Of a stretch of DNA of 64,000 nucleotides, positions 23,546 to 35,847 are shown piece after piece (within the stretch, counting starts at the first letter, position 1; each line of letters begins with the position of its first letter). The stretch covers positions 37,703,468 through 37,767,467 of the forward strand of contig CM060200.1 in NCBI GenBank assembly GCA_030562195.1. The letters run 5' to 3'. The notes below the pieces were generated by a model. It was not told the origin of the DNA, made no database searches, and saw only the letters and a list, made by a program, of their open reading frames with translations. The position numbers were made by a program, and so were the translations under genes. The DNA comes from Nipponacmea schrenckii. Lineage: Eukaryota > Mollusca > Gastropoda > Lottiidae.

Positions 23546-24130
23546 CATAATCACCAGCCTTACCCGTATAATATATATGCAGCATTATAATGACCAACAG
23601 CGCCCGTATTATCTATGCTCAACTTTGTAATCACCTCACAAATGTCCATAACAAGGGAACAAATAAAAATATATATATTGTCCTGTTGTTTAACGTTTCG
23701 GCTAAAAGCATACTATATGATCAGCATTATAATCAACAACGTCATCAGCATAATATATAAGTTACATCATAATCACTAGCGTCGGTCGTATGCTATACGA
23801 TCAGTATTAAAATTACCACACATACTTCCACGTAATATATGATCAGCACTGTAATCAAGAATATCGTTCGTCTGAAATACAATCAACATCACAATCAATA
23901 ATATAACCTGCATGATCTATGATCAACACCTTAATCACCAACATTCCTGTATGACCCTAGGTCAGATTTATAATCACAAACAATGTTAGAATAACCTGTT
24001 ATGAACCCATTCATTTTTTTTTTCATCACAATCAGCAGCATCCTTGTATGGCCCCTGATCAGATTTATAATCACATACATGTACAATGCCGGAATGGTCT
24101 GTTATGAACATCATAATCACCAACATCATC
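23546..24130. repeat. Diverged flank of the 40-bp satellite
   Basis: Pieces such as TATGATCAGCATTATAATCA recur at irregular spacing to about 24120, so this is the older, decayed edge of the array. An 83-codon frame at 24001-24252 begins in this edge and is not convincing as a gene. Confidence 0.7.
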
Positions 24131-27100
24131 TCAATGATCGAAAGGTACCATCAGTACTCCTGATCTTATTTTCTACATTCTTGGCCATTGTTTTAGGAAA
24201 TTATTTTGCTTCACAAGAGTGTTCATATTTCATGGCTAGCGATTGTTTATAAAATATTTGCTTGAATGTATAAACTTTGCGACGTGCATTTCCCAATGAA
24301 TTGTATAACAGCCTTGACACAGGAAAATTTACAAGGCATGACTTTATTTAAGATGTATATGCCTGTCGTAAGCATAATATATTCTCAAAAAGCCACACTT
24401 TTGATTTTCCTATATATGTTTTATATTCATCAATGAATAACAGATAAGCAAAATGAACATCAGCGTGGATATCGAGAGAAATCAAGTAGGTACCCATACT
24501 GAAGTCTCCAAGTAGAATCATTGATAAAGTTTTAAACGAATGATATTTTGAATGTAAGAAGGCCAGCGTTAATATGCATTATCATCCACAATCAAAGTTT
24601 CATTTTCAAATGCTTGAATAATCTGCATCCTGGTGAGAACTAAGTGTAGTTGATTTATGTTGACAAAATGACAATGTATTGAAAATGTATGAGACATGTG
24701 CAGGTGTTTCTGCAGCTGAAAGAAAATATATTTAACTTCACCTTAAACATTCCTTGATTCTTAATCAAGCAGATATATTATTTAACATAAACCTTATAAA
24801 AGTAATGAATAGGTTTTCCTTTCGGAAATTGGCACTTGATGAAGTATTTATTTAAGTATTTGTTTAATTTCATTGCCCAAAGTAATTAAATGGAAAAAGT
24901 AATGTTAAAATATCGGCAATGATGCAGTTTCGACAGATAATGTTTGAGCAGCATGGGATAGTTTCCTCCATACCTAAGTCGTTTCTGAAACAGGAATGAC
25001 TCTGTCTTTTATAGAAGGAATTCTGCGAATTTTCATACATGATTCCCCATATATTCAAGAACCAAAGCCACAACCCCAGAATACAAATTTGTGCTTTTGA
25101 GATATTATTATGTTCTTCACCAGCTTATAAAGGACACAACTTGTAAAGGCATGGCACCATAGTGTAATGTCAATGGTGTTGTTAATGTGTCTCACAGACT
25201 ATTATTGGAAAAAGTAGCAAAATCGATAACACAACACAATATGAACCAATTTTAAGCCAAGATGATAAACCTACTTATAAGGCGTAGAATATGCATAAAC
25301 CTATTCCCAAGCACATATGTGTAGATTATCGTGTATGAATGTAAACAATATGAATATATGGATACCCACGACCATTTACCATGACATTATATGCAGGTGA
25401 GACATATTACCTCAGATACTCAGATAGATGTGAAACGTACACCAGTTACAGCTGTGTGGTAATTTATTTGGGTGAGAAATCAATTCGTTAGTTGAAAGGA
25501 TGAAACTAAATATCGAACAATATACACAAGGATAAATGATATAAATTATATTCGATTCGTTCTAAATTGATTTATTAGCAATCTATTGTATGATTATAAG
25601 AACACGTGATATTATTTCATTAATTACTATGTTGCAAGTTGCGAATGTTAAATAGAGTCATTATATTGACCATAACCTTGAATTCTATAAGAAAATTTTA
25701 TCTTAGGTTTAATAGGAATGGACTTTAATGGATCGGGCAGATCTACCCATTTTACGATTAGTAGGCTACTCTCTGAAAGTGACATGGAATTTGACACTTC
25801 CATAATAGAGTCAATTAAGGATTACCTCTTAAAGTTTATGTAGGCTACTTATTTCGCTTCGCACTGTAGGACGTAAAACTCCATTTCGTTTGATTTCAAT
25901 TATCACCTCATGTCCTTTTGACAGTTTAAAAAATAACATCACTCCCGAATAACCTGTGACATTTGTCGTACTTGTGGAAGTATGTTTTTACGACAATCTA
26001 CGTCATTAATTATATCGCAGTGAATTCATTAGTGTAAGGCATTCGGTGCATTGTTTAGTCAAAATAAGTAAAATCCGTATTATTGTCTGGTTGAAATGAA
26101 AATTAATGTCTTTACACGATGTACAAGTTACGACGGACCACAGTAATTGGAGACATGGTGGGTGTGAAGATATGGTTAACCTTAAGGATTAGTTTACTGT
26201 TGGCTGTTTGATTGAATAGTGGTAATACTAAAACTATTATGTTTTGGGATATAAAACCCCAAATTTCTGTTTTGTGTTAAGAGCACAGTTGACAATTATA
26301 GCTTAGCTTTGATCTTTTGTTATATTTTCCCACTGATCATAGATAACTTTCAATATCCAACGAAAAATATTGAAAAAATACCGAAATGACCAAATGAAAT
26401 CACATAAATATTACTAAATACTAAAGAAATTTTTTAAATGAATGAATGTAAGTAACTGTCGGAAATTAAAGTATCTGAAACTCAATTTAAAACGTAGATC
26501 TGACAAGAAAAAATTACAATAACTGAAGAAAACCACAAATATATCAAATAAGGGTCCTGTATACCTTTAAGGACAATAATAATAAATGGGATTGTATAAC
26601 GCAATAAAATAATTATTCGAAGGACCCTTGAAGTCTATGCCATATCTATCTTAATTATAACCACGTCAACCACCACCCATGATAAATCTTTCTGGGTACC
26701 TGGTACTCAATAATCACATGGATTGTCCAACGGAAATTATATATCACGTTCCATTATTTTCTAATTATTTTTTTTTTTATATATATATAAAGGTATTCGT
26801 ATGCACCTTTGTACCGTATATTATTAAGAAGAGGGTGGTCATGGAAAATTTTATGTCTTCGCTTAAAAGGAATCTATCTAAATTTAAATCCAAAGGTCAT
26901 GAGACGGCAAAATCAATCAGATAGACTTCAGTAGGCCTGATATTCTAAACTGTGTGTTCACATTACTCATAATCCCAGTTCTCATAAATTAAATTCAGCC
27001 CAATGCAATTATCTTCTTATTGGTGACATGGTTAGTTTGTTCTTGCATTATATATAGATTTCAGCTAAGATTTAAATGCAAGATTTTTTAAAGATCCTTG

Positions 27101-27595
27101 AAATTTAATAATGATTTTTAAAAATAAAAGCTTGTTATTGGTACTCTGTGTTTAAACAGTGTTAAAGGATTAATAGGAATCCTCAATAATCCATCAATCC
27201 ATTGTGAACCGACAGAAATAAATTAGGTTATGGCCTACGTCCCAAAATATATTTTATGACCACAGGTGTAGTCTAGATAATACCCTGTATTATGATTTCC
27301 TTGTAAATGTTTATCGTATGAAGTACGTGGTTAAAGAATGCTATCTTAGTCAAATACTAGTATTCGTCATTGGTAAATATAAATCTTTACCTTTCATTAT
27401 TGGCCCTTAGAATAACATACATACATATATCAAATGTTACAATTTTATGTGGTGACTATTATTATACGTGAGAAAAATATGTTGTTGTTTAACCGCTTGT
27501 TTTGGTTGACCATGCTGATGATCACACAGACACAACTGCGTTTTCTGTTGAGTATAAAAACCTTTCTGATAAAACTGTTAAAAAAGTGAAATGAA
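24131..27595. other. Intergenic, AT-rich
   Basis: No gene is supportable. A reversed fragment of the dispersed repeat is at 25867-25890. A short basic frame near 26840-26924 (MENFMSSLKRNLSKFKSK) is noted but has no recognised family. Confidence 0.45.
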
Positions 27596-27735
27596 TGGAG
27601 TTTTACGTCCTACTCTTTTGCACCTATTGAGCTAATAAAGACGGACAATGTCATGCAAGGTGCAACGAGGGAAATTTTGTCAGGACAACTATTGAGGGTT
27701 GTTTAACGTACAAGCCTGTAGCATACGGGGCCAAG
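27596..27735 (+). repeat. Dispersed repeat, second copy (shortened)
   Basis: It carries GAGTTTTACGTCCTACTC, TTTTGCACC, ATGCAAGGTGCAACGAGGGA, then TTTAACGTACAAGCC. The middle is rearranged or deleted compared with the copy at the left edge of the window. Confidence 0.7.
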
Positions 27736-29648
27736 GATTACGATATAATTTACAAAAGAACTTTCCTATAACGTGCCTTAAGATCGTCGCTATTAAAACA
27801 AGGAAATTGTTCCTTTTTGGTTAATCATATCCTCTCTGATTTGATAACCATTTAATCAGGTGAGACAATAATTGAAGGTTTATCTTTATATCAAGATGGC
27901 CACTCATGATTGATACAGGTGTAGTGTTGTAGGTGTAGAGTATCTGATGATTTGTTATCGAAACTGATAAAAGGGCCTCTGTTAATAGTATCAGTTGTTC
28001 AATGATGACACAAGACAACAAGGCGCCAAGGTTGAATTTATATGTTTGCTTAGCCTTTATGGTAAATAGTAGAGGTTTTGTCTATGTGATAAATGGATTA
28101 TGTTGATGAGATCCAAATAAACATCTGTATCAGTTTAAAACCAGTTTCAGTATTGAGGTGAAAAAATGATAAAGATATCTGACTGGTATCAACTGCACTA
28201 GCATTAGATAACATCAAGGTTTCGTACATCAGATATTATAATTTGATATGTTGATTGTGAAATTAGAATTTAAAAAGATTTGTAAGTAATTGTCGATATG
28301 CGCAAAGCCTTTATTCGGTTCCATTTAGGTTATACCGTGGCCGATATCCATGCCCACATTAATGTATAGTAAAATGTTGTGTCCTTTCAAATTCGCACCA
28401 ATAACTTTATTGAGTTCTTGTTTTTATCATTTATTTTCCCGTCGCGGTCTGTGTATGTTATCATCAAATGTTGTATATCACACTGTTATATAAATGCTTT
28501 TACATGTTATAAATTGACCATTAGATTTAAAAACATTAAATAAATATAGTCGTTTGGGTATTAGTTTACTGGTTCCATTGAGAAAACAGTAGACTGTATT
28601 GTCTATAACAACGCTTCTCAACTTGGGATCCATTTCCCAATTAGGAAGTCACGTTGTTTTGGACCACAGATTCTAATTCTTAAATCTTTCTTTAGGTAGC
28701 TTACCTTCCTCCGCAAACTTTATATTTTTACCGAATTGTTGCAGGATATCAGCAATATTTACCTGGTAACATATTTTAATTCCACTGTCGAATGAATTGA
28801 TTTTGTCGAAAAATTATTCTTACAGACTATTTGAATCATATCAGACGCGAATATTGTAATGTCCACTGTCCACAGTCACGTTCTTTATTATTCAGACAAA
28901 AAACAAACAAAAACAAAAACAAACAAAAGCAAAACAATAAAGAAACGAACATATGATGGAAGCTGATTCTATGAATGTAGAATGGAGACAGAAAGCAACA
29001 ACCTAGCAACCTATCCAAATTGAAAAAGTTATCGTGAGCCATAAAAGTTAAGAACGCCAAGCATTATAAGTAGTTTTTTTTTAACACGTTTAGGACATTC
29101 GGACGTTTTTGTATCAGTTTGATTATGATTCTTATTGCCTATTTGATCTATAAGCCGATAAACCAAATACTAACACAGTTTCTTTAAGACTGTATAATAA
29201 TATGATACATGTTTACCCAATGATAAAGAATGACAGCTACTGGTTATGATTTCCCTTAACGTCAAGAGCAATCACTAGTGACTCATGGCTGCATTCCATA
29301 TCAATTTAAATTCCAATTCCCAAGAAATATAATAATATTATAAAGTGAAGTTAGAATTTAAAAATTTGAAAAAGATATTGAATCATTTTGAGTGGGGAAC
29401 ATACTATGAACGATAATAGGACAATCTAAGTGGGCGGTTGAATTGTCTGAAATTACACAAATAAAAATGAATCAGACAGAACTAAACATGGTTAAGATAA
29501 CTTTTAAACAAACAGGAACTGTTTTAAATGAAATAAAAGACAATAAATTGTTGACCTTCAGGGCAAACAGAAAATGAAGTCCAGATGTTAGATCAATCCT
29601 AAAAATGAGAAGTTTTCGAGAATAAAGAAGCTGTGAACTTGTAGAATC
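27736..29648. other. Intergenic
   Basis: AT-rich with no supportable gene. A CAAAA-type simple repeat is at about 28893-28945. Confidence 0.45.
28893..28945. repeat. A-rich simple repeat (CAAAA-like)
   Basis: An irregular run of CAAA and CAAAAA units of about 50 bases. Confidence 0.85.
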
Positions 29649-30283
29649 TAATTTAAGCAAGACTCACACTCTGCGATTTCGCTACGATGTCGTGCACAAA
29701 CTCGTGCCGAGAAGTGTGAGGGTGTACGACATAATACGCAAGAGTGGAGGCTCAGGATATATTGTCGTAAAGTAGATTTTTTTAGAAACATTAGAGAATC
29801 CTCGGCTTATTACAATAACTGGTAGAAATATACATGTATGACCATTTTGAGGAAGGCCATTTTAATATATATTATAATATTTGGACACTAAACAAATTCT
29901 TATGCTACACATTGACATGAATACTGAGAACAAATCCGTGAATCCATCCAGGACCAGTCATGGTAACTACAATGACGTTTCTACAGAAAGGGCTTTCCCG
30001 GATGCCCCCCTCCCCTACCTTACACATAAACTTTTACATTTTATTTTTCATTTTACACAGCGAGAGAACGTTTCATACTCCAGTCTTTCATACTCCTGCA
30101 CTAAAAGATTGGTCCCACACTCCTATCTCCGTACAAGCCATGAAAATTCCTTTTGTCAACGTTGTACGTCGTCGGGTAGTGGAGATTGGTCACACGATAC
30201 AATACAGTTCAACATGTTTGGTCTACGTCAGGTCGTAGCGTACACAATCGTATAGAAAATCGTTTAGTGTAAGGCCTGCTTAA
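29649..30283. mobile_element. TTAA-flanked non-autonomous DNA element with TIRs
   Basis: The left end reads TTAAGCAAGACTCACACT, then GCGATTTCGCTACGAT. The right end, reverse-complemented, reads TTAAGCAGGCCTTACACT, then CGATTTTCTATACGAT. The arms match over about 40 bases with mismatches, and TTAA is at both ends, as expected for piggyBac-like or other TTAA-targeting elements. The 124-codon frame at 29881-30255 lies inside and resembles no transposase. GC content is above the surroundings. Confidence 0.7.
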
Positions 30284-31000
30284 GGAAGGAAAATAAATAC
30301 AGAATTGTATAGCCTATGGATAACTGGTAGGCCGAGTTCAGATGATAAGCACGTGTAGACTTGCAATATCTTCAGGAGTGGTATATTTTTTCAAAAAAAA
30401 AGCTTGAATGGTGGAAGTGATAAATTGAAATATAAACATTACATTTCAGTTCACAAAGCATGAAAAAGATAACAGAAAATGGAAGTTTCACCAGGAAACT
30501 ACGTAAGCAATCTAGAACATCGTTCGCGAATATTTAGTTGTCCGAACATTCAGTTTTAAACTTGATCCAACAATTGATCTGATTTTGTTTACAGAAAAAG
30601 CCTGTTGCTTACATGGTCTCCCTTCATTTGCAAACTCAGTTTGATAAGAGCTTTAGGTCAATCATTGGGCTTGTGGTGTTATAAGGATTTAGTACAGAAT
30701 TGATCCAGGTGGGTCCCGAGCAATTCTTTCACATAATATCGTTCACTATGCCTGGGGTTAATCAGTATCGGTTACTTTTAGAGTATTTTATTTTGGAATT
30801 AGGACAAAAGAGCCTTGATTTTACACGTATCCAGTGGCTCAATTATGGTAACTGGTTGAATCAAGCTTAGGAAACGCATATACAACATTTAAACAACTGT
30901 ACCAAATTATAGAATTATAATTAAATAAAGCAACCAGCAAGATATAGATGAGTGAAATAGCTTAAAGAACTACAGAATGAAAATATTCAAATCTTCCATT
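30284..31000. other. Spacer before the 27-bp satellite
   Basis: No gene or repeat was recognised. Confidence 0.4.
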
Positions 31001-31640
31001 ACGTAGTTATTTCCGTGTAAGAACCGTACGTAGTTATTTCCATGCAAGAACCAAGCGTGTTATTTCCATGTAAGAACCGTACGTAGTTATTTCCATGCAA
31101 GAACGGTACGTAATCGTTTACAGGCAAGAACCGTACTTACTTGTAGTTATTTCCATGTAAGAACGTACGTGGTTATTTCCACGTAAGAACGCACGTACTT
31201 ATTTCATGCAAGAACGGTACGTAGTTACGTAGTTGTTTCCACGTAAGAACCGAACGTAGTTCTTTCCATGTAAGAACCGTACGTAATTGTTTCCACGTAA
31301 GAACCGTAAGTAGTTGTTTCCATGTAAGAACCGCACGTAATTGTTTCAACGTAAGAACCGTGCGTAGTTGTTTCCATGTAAGAACCGTACGTAGTTGTTT
31401 CCAACGTAAGAACCGTACGTAGTTGTTTCCATGTAAGAACCGTACGTAGTTGTTTCCATGTAAGAACCGTACGTAGTTGTTTCCATGCAAAAACGGTACA
31501 TGGTTATTTCCACGTAAGAACGTACGTAGTTATTTTCACGTAAGAAAGTACGTAGTTATTTTCATGCAAGAACGGTACGTAATTGTTTCCATGTATGAAC
31601 GTACGTAACTATTTCCATGCAAGAACCATGCGTAGTTTTT
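31000..31640. repeat. Satellite, 27-bp unit, about 23 copies
   Basis: The unit is close to CGTACGTAGTTGTTTCCATG followed by TAAGAAC. In the central part CCATG and CCACG variants alternate. The length is a multiple of three, so long open frames appear, for example minus strand 31173-31490 with a nonapeptide repeat (WKQLRTVLT). No start context or flanking exon supports translation. Confidence 0.93.
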
Positions 31641-32800
31641 TAAGACGATATAAAACGTTGATATGGAGCAATTCGAAGGTTTTGTATCGATTACATTATA
31701 TTTTAAGGAAGTGAATAACTTTTCAAGAATTTTCTCTTACTATTTGAAGGGACGTAACTCTATAATAATCTAGCCGTACTCTTTATTAGGATCAGTGATC
31801 AATAATTTTATTCATCAGGGATTCTCAGCTGGCGGCACAAGCGCCATTTGTCGCGCATTAACGCTTGTATTGGGGCGCGCGACGGGAATTTGAAAAACAC
31901 ACCCAAAAAACCGAAACTATTTCTTAATTATGATTTTTATATATAATTTTTTTAATTTAAAGGTAAAAGCATGTGTTCAAATTGTTAAAGTAAAAATCAA
32001 CCCTGCATGAAAATACTGTTTCGTTGAACATATTTCATTTTCAAAATATGAAAAGTGGCACTTTAGCTATTTTATTATGTAATATAATGTTATGTATATA
32101 AATTTACTGGAATTGTGAATGATCTTCCACCATTATGTTTTTGAATATTAGGTCTCGGACAGAAAGTACCATGCAGTGTAAGAAGAAAAAGGACAAAATG
32201 TGGAGTCAGCTATTCTAGTCATGTTTAAAAGAGTGTAGCGATAGACCAGCGAAAAACCTATTATCCTTTTTCTATGCATCCGATTTCGCGGTTCCAACCG
32301 CATTTCATACATGAATACGCTTTAGTACAGAAAGTATATACTGGGTACGTTGTGTACGATTCTTTAAACGTTAGACAAGTCTTTTTTGTAGACGAAATTA
32401 CCCAGCCTCAATTAAATCGACCAATGAAAAGGCTAGGTTTTGACACAGATTATGCAGGTGACCCCATTGGCTCAGGGATAATGAATGTCATTACATTGCT
32501 GTGAAAGTAAAAGACTTACTTTGTTATAGGTCAACACGAGTATATCTATATATTTTTTGTTAGTTCTAATTAGATCAGATAAACGACGTTTAGAGACAGT
32601 ACCTGTGACTGCTAGAGATAATAATACTATCTCGGCCAGTTTACTCTAGAAACAAGTAGCCTACCGGTATACATTCGTAACTGACTCAATACAGTCCATT
32701 TGGTAAGGAAATTTACCAAAGTTAGGAATTGAATTTTCGAATTTTGTAAGTAGATCTTCATTGCAGTTTTATTATAAAAGAGTGCTACAAGGTGTTGAAA
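31641..32800. other. 5' flank of ALDH4A1
   Basis: A GC- and CpG-rich patch is at about 31818-31890 (GGCGGCACAAGCGCC, GGGGCGCGCGACGGG), unusual for this window, and could be promoter-associated or a small element. A possible splice acceptor (TTCATTGCAG, ending 32766) would allow a 5' UTR intron. A 76-codon frame at 32274-32504 is unassigned. Confidence 0.4.
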
Positions 32801-34495
32801 ATGGCATCCATAACCTGTCAGAGACTTAAGAGTGCTACAAAACTTTACTTTAATGCATGCAGATACTATTCTAGTTCATACCAAACATATGATGCTATCA
32901 ATGAACCATTACTAGACTATGCACCAGGCAGCTCAGAAAGAAAAGAATTGGAACAGGTACTTGAGAAATATAATAACCAAGTTGCTGATGTTCCTATAGT
33001 GGTGGGTGATAAGGAAATTAAAGATGGAAAAGAATTGTTCCAAGTTTCTCCGCATGATCATCAGCATAAAGTTGCCAAATACAGACATGCCAGCAAGGAT
33101 ATCATAAAACAAGCAATTGAATCCAACCTAAAAGCCAGGAAGGACTGGGAAAGAACACCCATAGAGAAGAGGGCTGATATATTTTTAAAAGCAGCTGATT
33201 TAATGGCTGGAAAGTACAGAGCAGATATTTTGGCCACAACCATGATAGGTCAGTCTAAAAATATTTGGCAAGCTGAAATTGATTCAGCATGTGAACTGGT
33301 TGACTTTTTGAGATTTAATGTTACCTTTTCTCGGTTGGTGACAGAATATCAACCAATAAGCCCTGATAAAGGCATCAAAAACTCTGCTGTGTACAGAGGC
33401 ATGGAGGGTTTCTGGGCAGCCATTACACCTTTCAATTTCACAGCCATTGGTGGACATCTTCCTTCAGCACCAGCAATGATGGGCAATGTGGCGCTATGGA
33501 AACCATCTGATACAGCCGTTCTGTCAAATTATACAGTTTTCAAAATCTACAGAGAAGCTGGTTTACCTGCAGGGGTGATCAACTTTGTACCAGCCGATGG
33601 ACCAACTTTTGGTGATACAATTGTGTCTTCCCCAGACCTTGCTGGCATTAATTTTACTGGCAGTGTGAAGACATTTAAACATTTATGGAAACAAGTAGCA
33701 AATAATTTAGACAACTTCAGATCTTATCCAAGGATGATTGGTGAATGTGGAGGGAAAAATTTTCATTTTATTCATCCTTCAGCTGATGTGGATTCAGTTG
33801 TGAATGGTACGATCAGAGGTGCCTTTGAATTCAATGGTCAGAAGTGTTCAGCGACGTCAAGGATGTATGTTCCAGAATCATTATGGCCAAAGATTAAAGA
33901 TGGTTTATTGAATATTCATAAAGAGATTAAAACTGGTTCACCCTTACAGAAAGAGAATTTTGTCACTGCAGTAATTGATGATAAAGCCTTCGCAAGGATT
34001 GAAAGTTACTTGAACCATGCCAAGAATTCTCCAAACACCACAATTCTGGCAGGTGGTACTTGTGATCGGTCTAAAGGCTATTTTGTACAACCCACCATTG
34101 TTCAAACCACTGATCCAAGTGATAAATTGATGAAAGAAGAAATATTTGGTCCTGTTTTAACCATGTATGTCTATCCAGATAACAAATGTATGGAAACGGC
34201 TGATTTGCTTACAAAAACATCTCCATTCGCATTGACTGGGTCTATCTTTGTGAAGGATCAGGAAGCTAGAGAAGTTCTCATTGATAAATTTAGGGAGAAT
34301 GCAGGCAATTTCTATATCAATGACAAGTCAACAGGGTCTGTGGTTGCTCAGCAACCTTTTGGTGGAACAAGAATGTCTGGTACCAATGAAAAGGCTGGTG
34401 GTCCTCACTATTTACTGAAGTTTGTTTCTGTACAAGCAGTGAAGGAAACAACTGTTCCTTTATCTGAATGGAAATACCCCTCTATGGAAGAATAA
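32801..34495 (+). CDS. ALDH4A1: Delta-1-pyrroline-5-carboxylate dehydrogenase, mitochondrial
   Basis: This is a complete, uninterrupted frame of 564 residues; human ALDH4A1 has 563. It oxidises glutamate semialdehyde (from P5C) to glutamate with NAD+ in the mitochondrial matrix, the second step of proline breakdown. The leader is a typical matrix-targeting peptide (basic and hydroxylated, CRYYSSSYQ near residue 20). The catalytic Cys is at 349 in FNGQKCSATSR and the general-base Glu at 315 in GECGGKNFHF. TPFNFTAIGG and EEIFGPVL are further family blocks. The C-terminus FVSVQAVKETTVPL aligns with the family end. ATG at 32801 is preferred because nothing upstream in frame is an ATG. The absence of introns is notable since animal orthologues usually have many; it may be a functional retrocopy or reflect intron loss. 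No damage is visible. Confidence 0.96.
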   Translation: MASITCQRLKSATKLYFNACRYYSSSYQTYDAINEPLLDYAPGSSERKELEQVLEKYNNQVADVPIVVGDKEIKDGKELFQVSPHDHQHKVAKYRHASKDIIKQAIESNLKARKDWERTPIEKRADIFLKAADLMAGKYRADILATTMIGQSKNIWQAEIDSACELVDFLRFNVTFSRLVTEYQPISPDKGIKNSAVYRGMEGFWAAITPFNFTAIGGHLPSAPAMMGNVALWKPSDTAVLSNYTVFKIYREAGLPAGVINFVPADGPTFGDTIVSSPDLAGINFTGSVKTFKHLWKQVANNLDNFRSYPRMIGECGGKNFHFIHPSADVDSVVNGTIRGAFEFNGQKCSATSRMYVPESLWPKIKDGLLNIHKEIKTGSPLQKENFVTAVIDDKAFARIESYLNHAKNSPNTTILAGGTCDRSKGYFVQPTIVQTTDPSDKLMKEEIFGPVLTMYVYPDNKCMETADLLTKTSPFALTGSIFVKDQEAREVLIDKFRENAGNFYINDKSTGSVVAQQPFGGTRMSGTNEKAGGPHYLLKFVSVQAVKETTVPLSEWKYPSMEE

Positions 34496-35363
34496 ATCCT
34501 CTTAATTACGGCAATCAATACATTTGAAAAAATTTAATGCCTTTAATATATTTTAATATAAAAGAAGATAATTAAAGATCTGATTTTGATTTCTTTTCAA
34601 TGAATTGTTTCTTGTTACTTATACTTGATTTATAACTGCATCTGTGAAAGCAGTCTTATTTTGTTGTATTTGATTTAAGGATAGTTTTAGAGATTTTATG
34701 TCTATGACATTGTTAAATATTTTGAGATTATCTATATTATTTTACATTGCTTTAGTATTATTTTATTTGACCACTAAAAGTGTGTTTCAGTACTGGTATC
34801 ACATTAATTTAGACCGTTGCCATAATCAGAAATATTTAAGTGTGACACTTCAGAAACTTTATGATCTTGAAATGAAAAATTGGTTCTCAGAATTAAAATG
34901 AAATGATAAGAAGGGCCAAATTTCATCACATTTTGAAGGTTAAAGACATCAAATTCCTGCAGTAACACACTTTGATAATTTTGACTTAATATATTATGTT
35001 TGTTAGTTTTAACTTAGTTTTAATTCAAACCACAAATCATGCAAACCAAATTAATTTGGAACATATCAAACTGTTTTTGTTGCACTTTTGTTTTTAATTT
35101 CTATGGTTGAATTATGCATACCTGTACCTAGCAAGTCTGATTAATATAAATACTGACAATCAGGTTGATAATATTTACATAAATCATGGTGAATACATGT
35201 CTCTGAATTTATAATATTGTTAATTATTTTAGATTTACTTACTCTGCATAATGTGAATGACGAAAGTCAGATTTGAGGTTTCATCATGTTCATAAATGAG
35301 GTTATGCATGTAAAATCAATCTTAGTTTTAATGTTGAAATAGTACAAAATCTAAAATCAACCC
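34496..35363 (+). other. 3' flank / probable 3' UTR of ALDH4A1
   Basis: AATAAA overlaps the stop codon (34491-34496), too early to be the main poly(A) signal. The region is T-rich. A 67-codon frame at 34698-34901 has no recognised features and looks like UTR noise. Confidence 0.4.
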
Positions 35364-35522
35364 TGGGACCCGTTTCACAAAATTTAAACAAAGATACAAA
35401 TTAAGATTTTAAGAAATACAGTAACCTCAATGGTTAATAAAAACTCAATTTTAGTGATTGACAAATCTGACCATTGGAACACTAAAATCATCCTTAGTTA
35501 AGTTTTCCTGAAACAGGCTCCT
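35364..35522. mobile_element. Small MITE with TIRs of the CCCGTTTCA type
   Basis: The left end is GGGACCCGTTTCACAAAA. The right end, reverse-complemented, is AGGAGCCTGTTTCAGGAAAA. Similarity continues to about 30 bases (TAAnCnAAGnAT). At 159 bases with no coding capacity, it fits a MITE class seen in many marine invertebrate genomes. Confidence 0.7.
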
Positions 35523-35847
35523 GAACAACTGTTTAGTGACATATTATTTTTTTTCTTCTAAAGACTTGAATTAAGAATGCTAAATATTCTAAACATGATT
35601 TTAAAATCACAAGAATTTGTCCGGTTTGAACAAAAATCAGAATGATTAAAGACCTCATTGCTTTCTTTTACTAAGTATAAGGCGTAAGCTATACTTTTGG
35701 TGCTTTTTCTTTTAAGTTTTTGTTTTTATTATATTGTGAGAATTTGTTAGAGGATTTATGATAAAATATATAATATTAATTGATATGCATATTATTTGTT
35801 TTGGGAATAGATAAACCTGTGTATTTTTCAAATTTTATGAAGTTTGA

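Noticed and set aside
29881..30255. 124-codon frame as a gene
   Set aside because: It lies within a TTAA-flanked TIR element and shows no transposase or other domain.
31173..31490. 105-codon frame with a repeated nonapeptide
   Set aside because: It is explained by a 27-bp satellite in which no frame is broken; no start context or exon neighbours.
32773..32780. TATAAAAG just before ALDH4A1
   Set aside because: It is only about 20 bases upstream of the ATG, so a start 30 bases downstream would fall inside the coding region and remove the leader.
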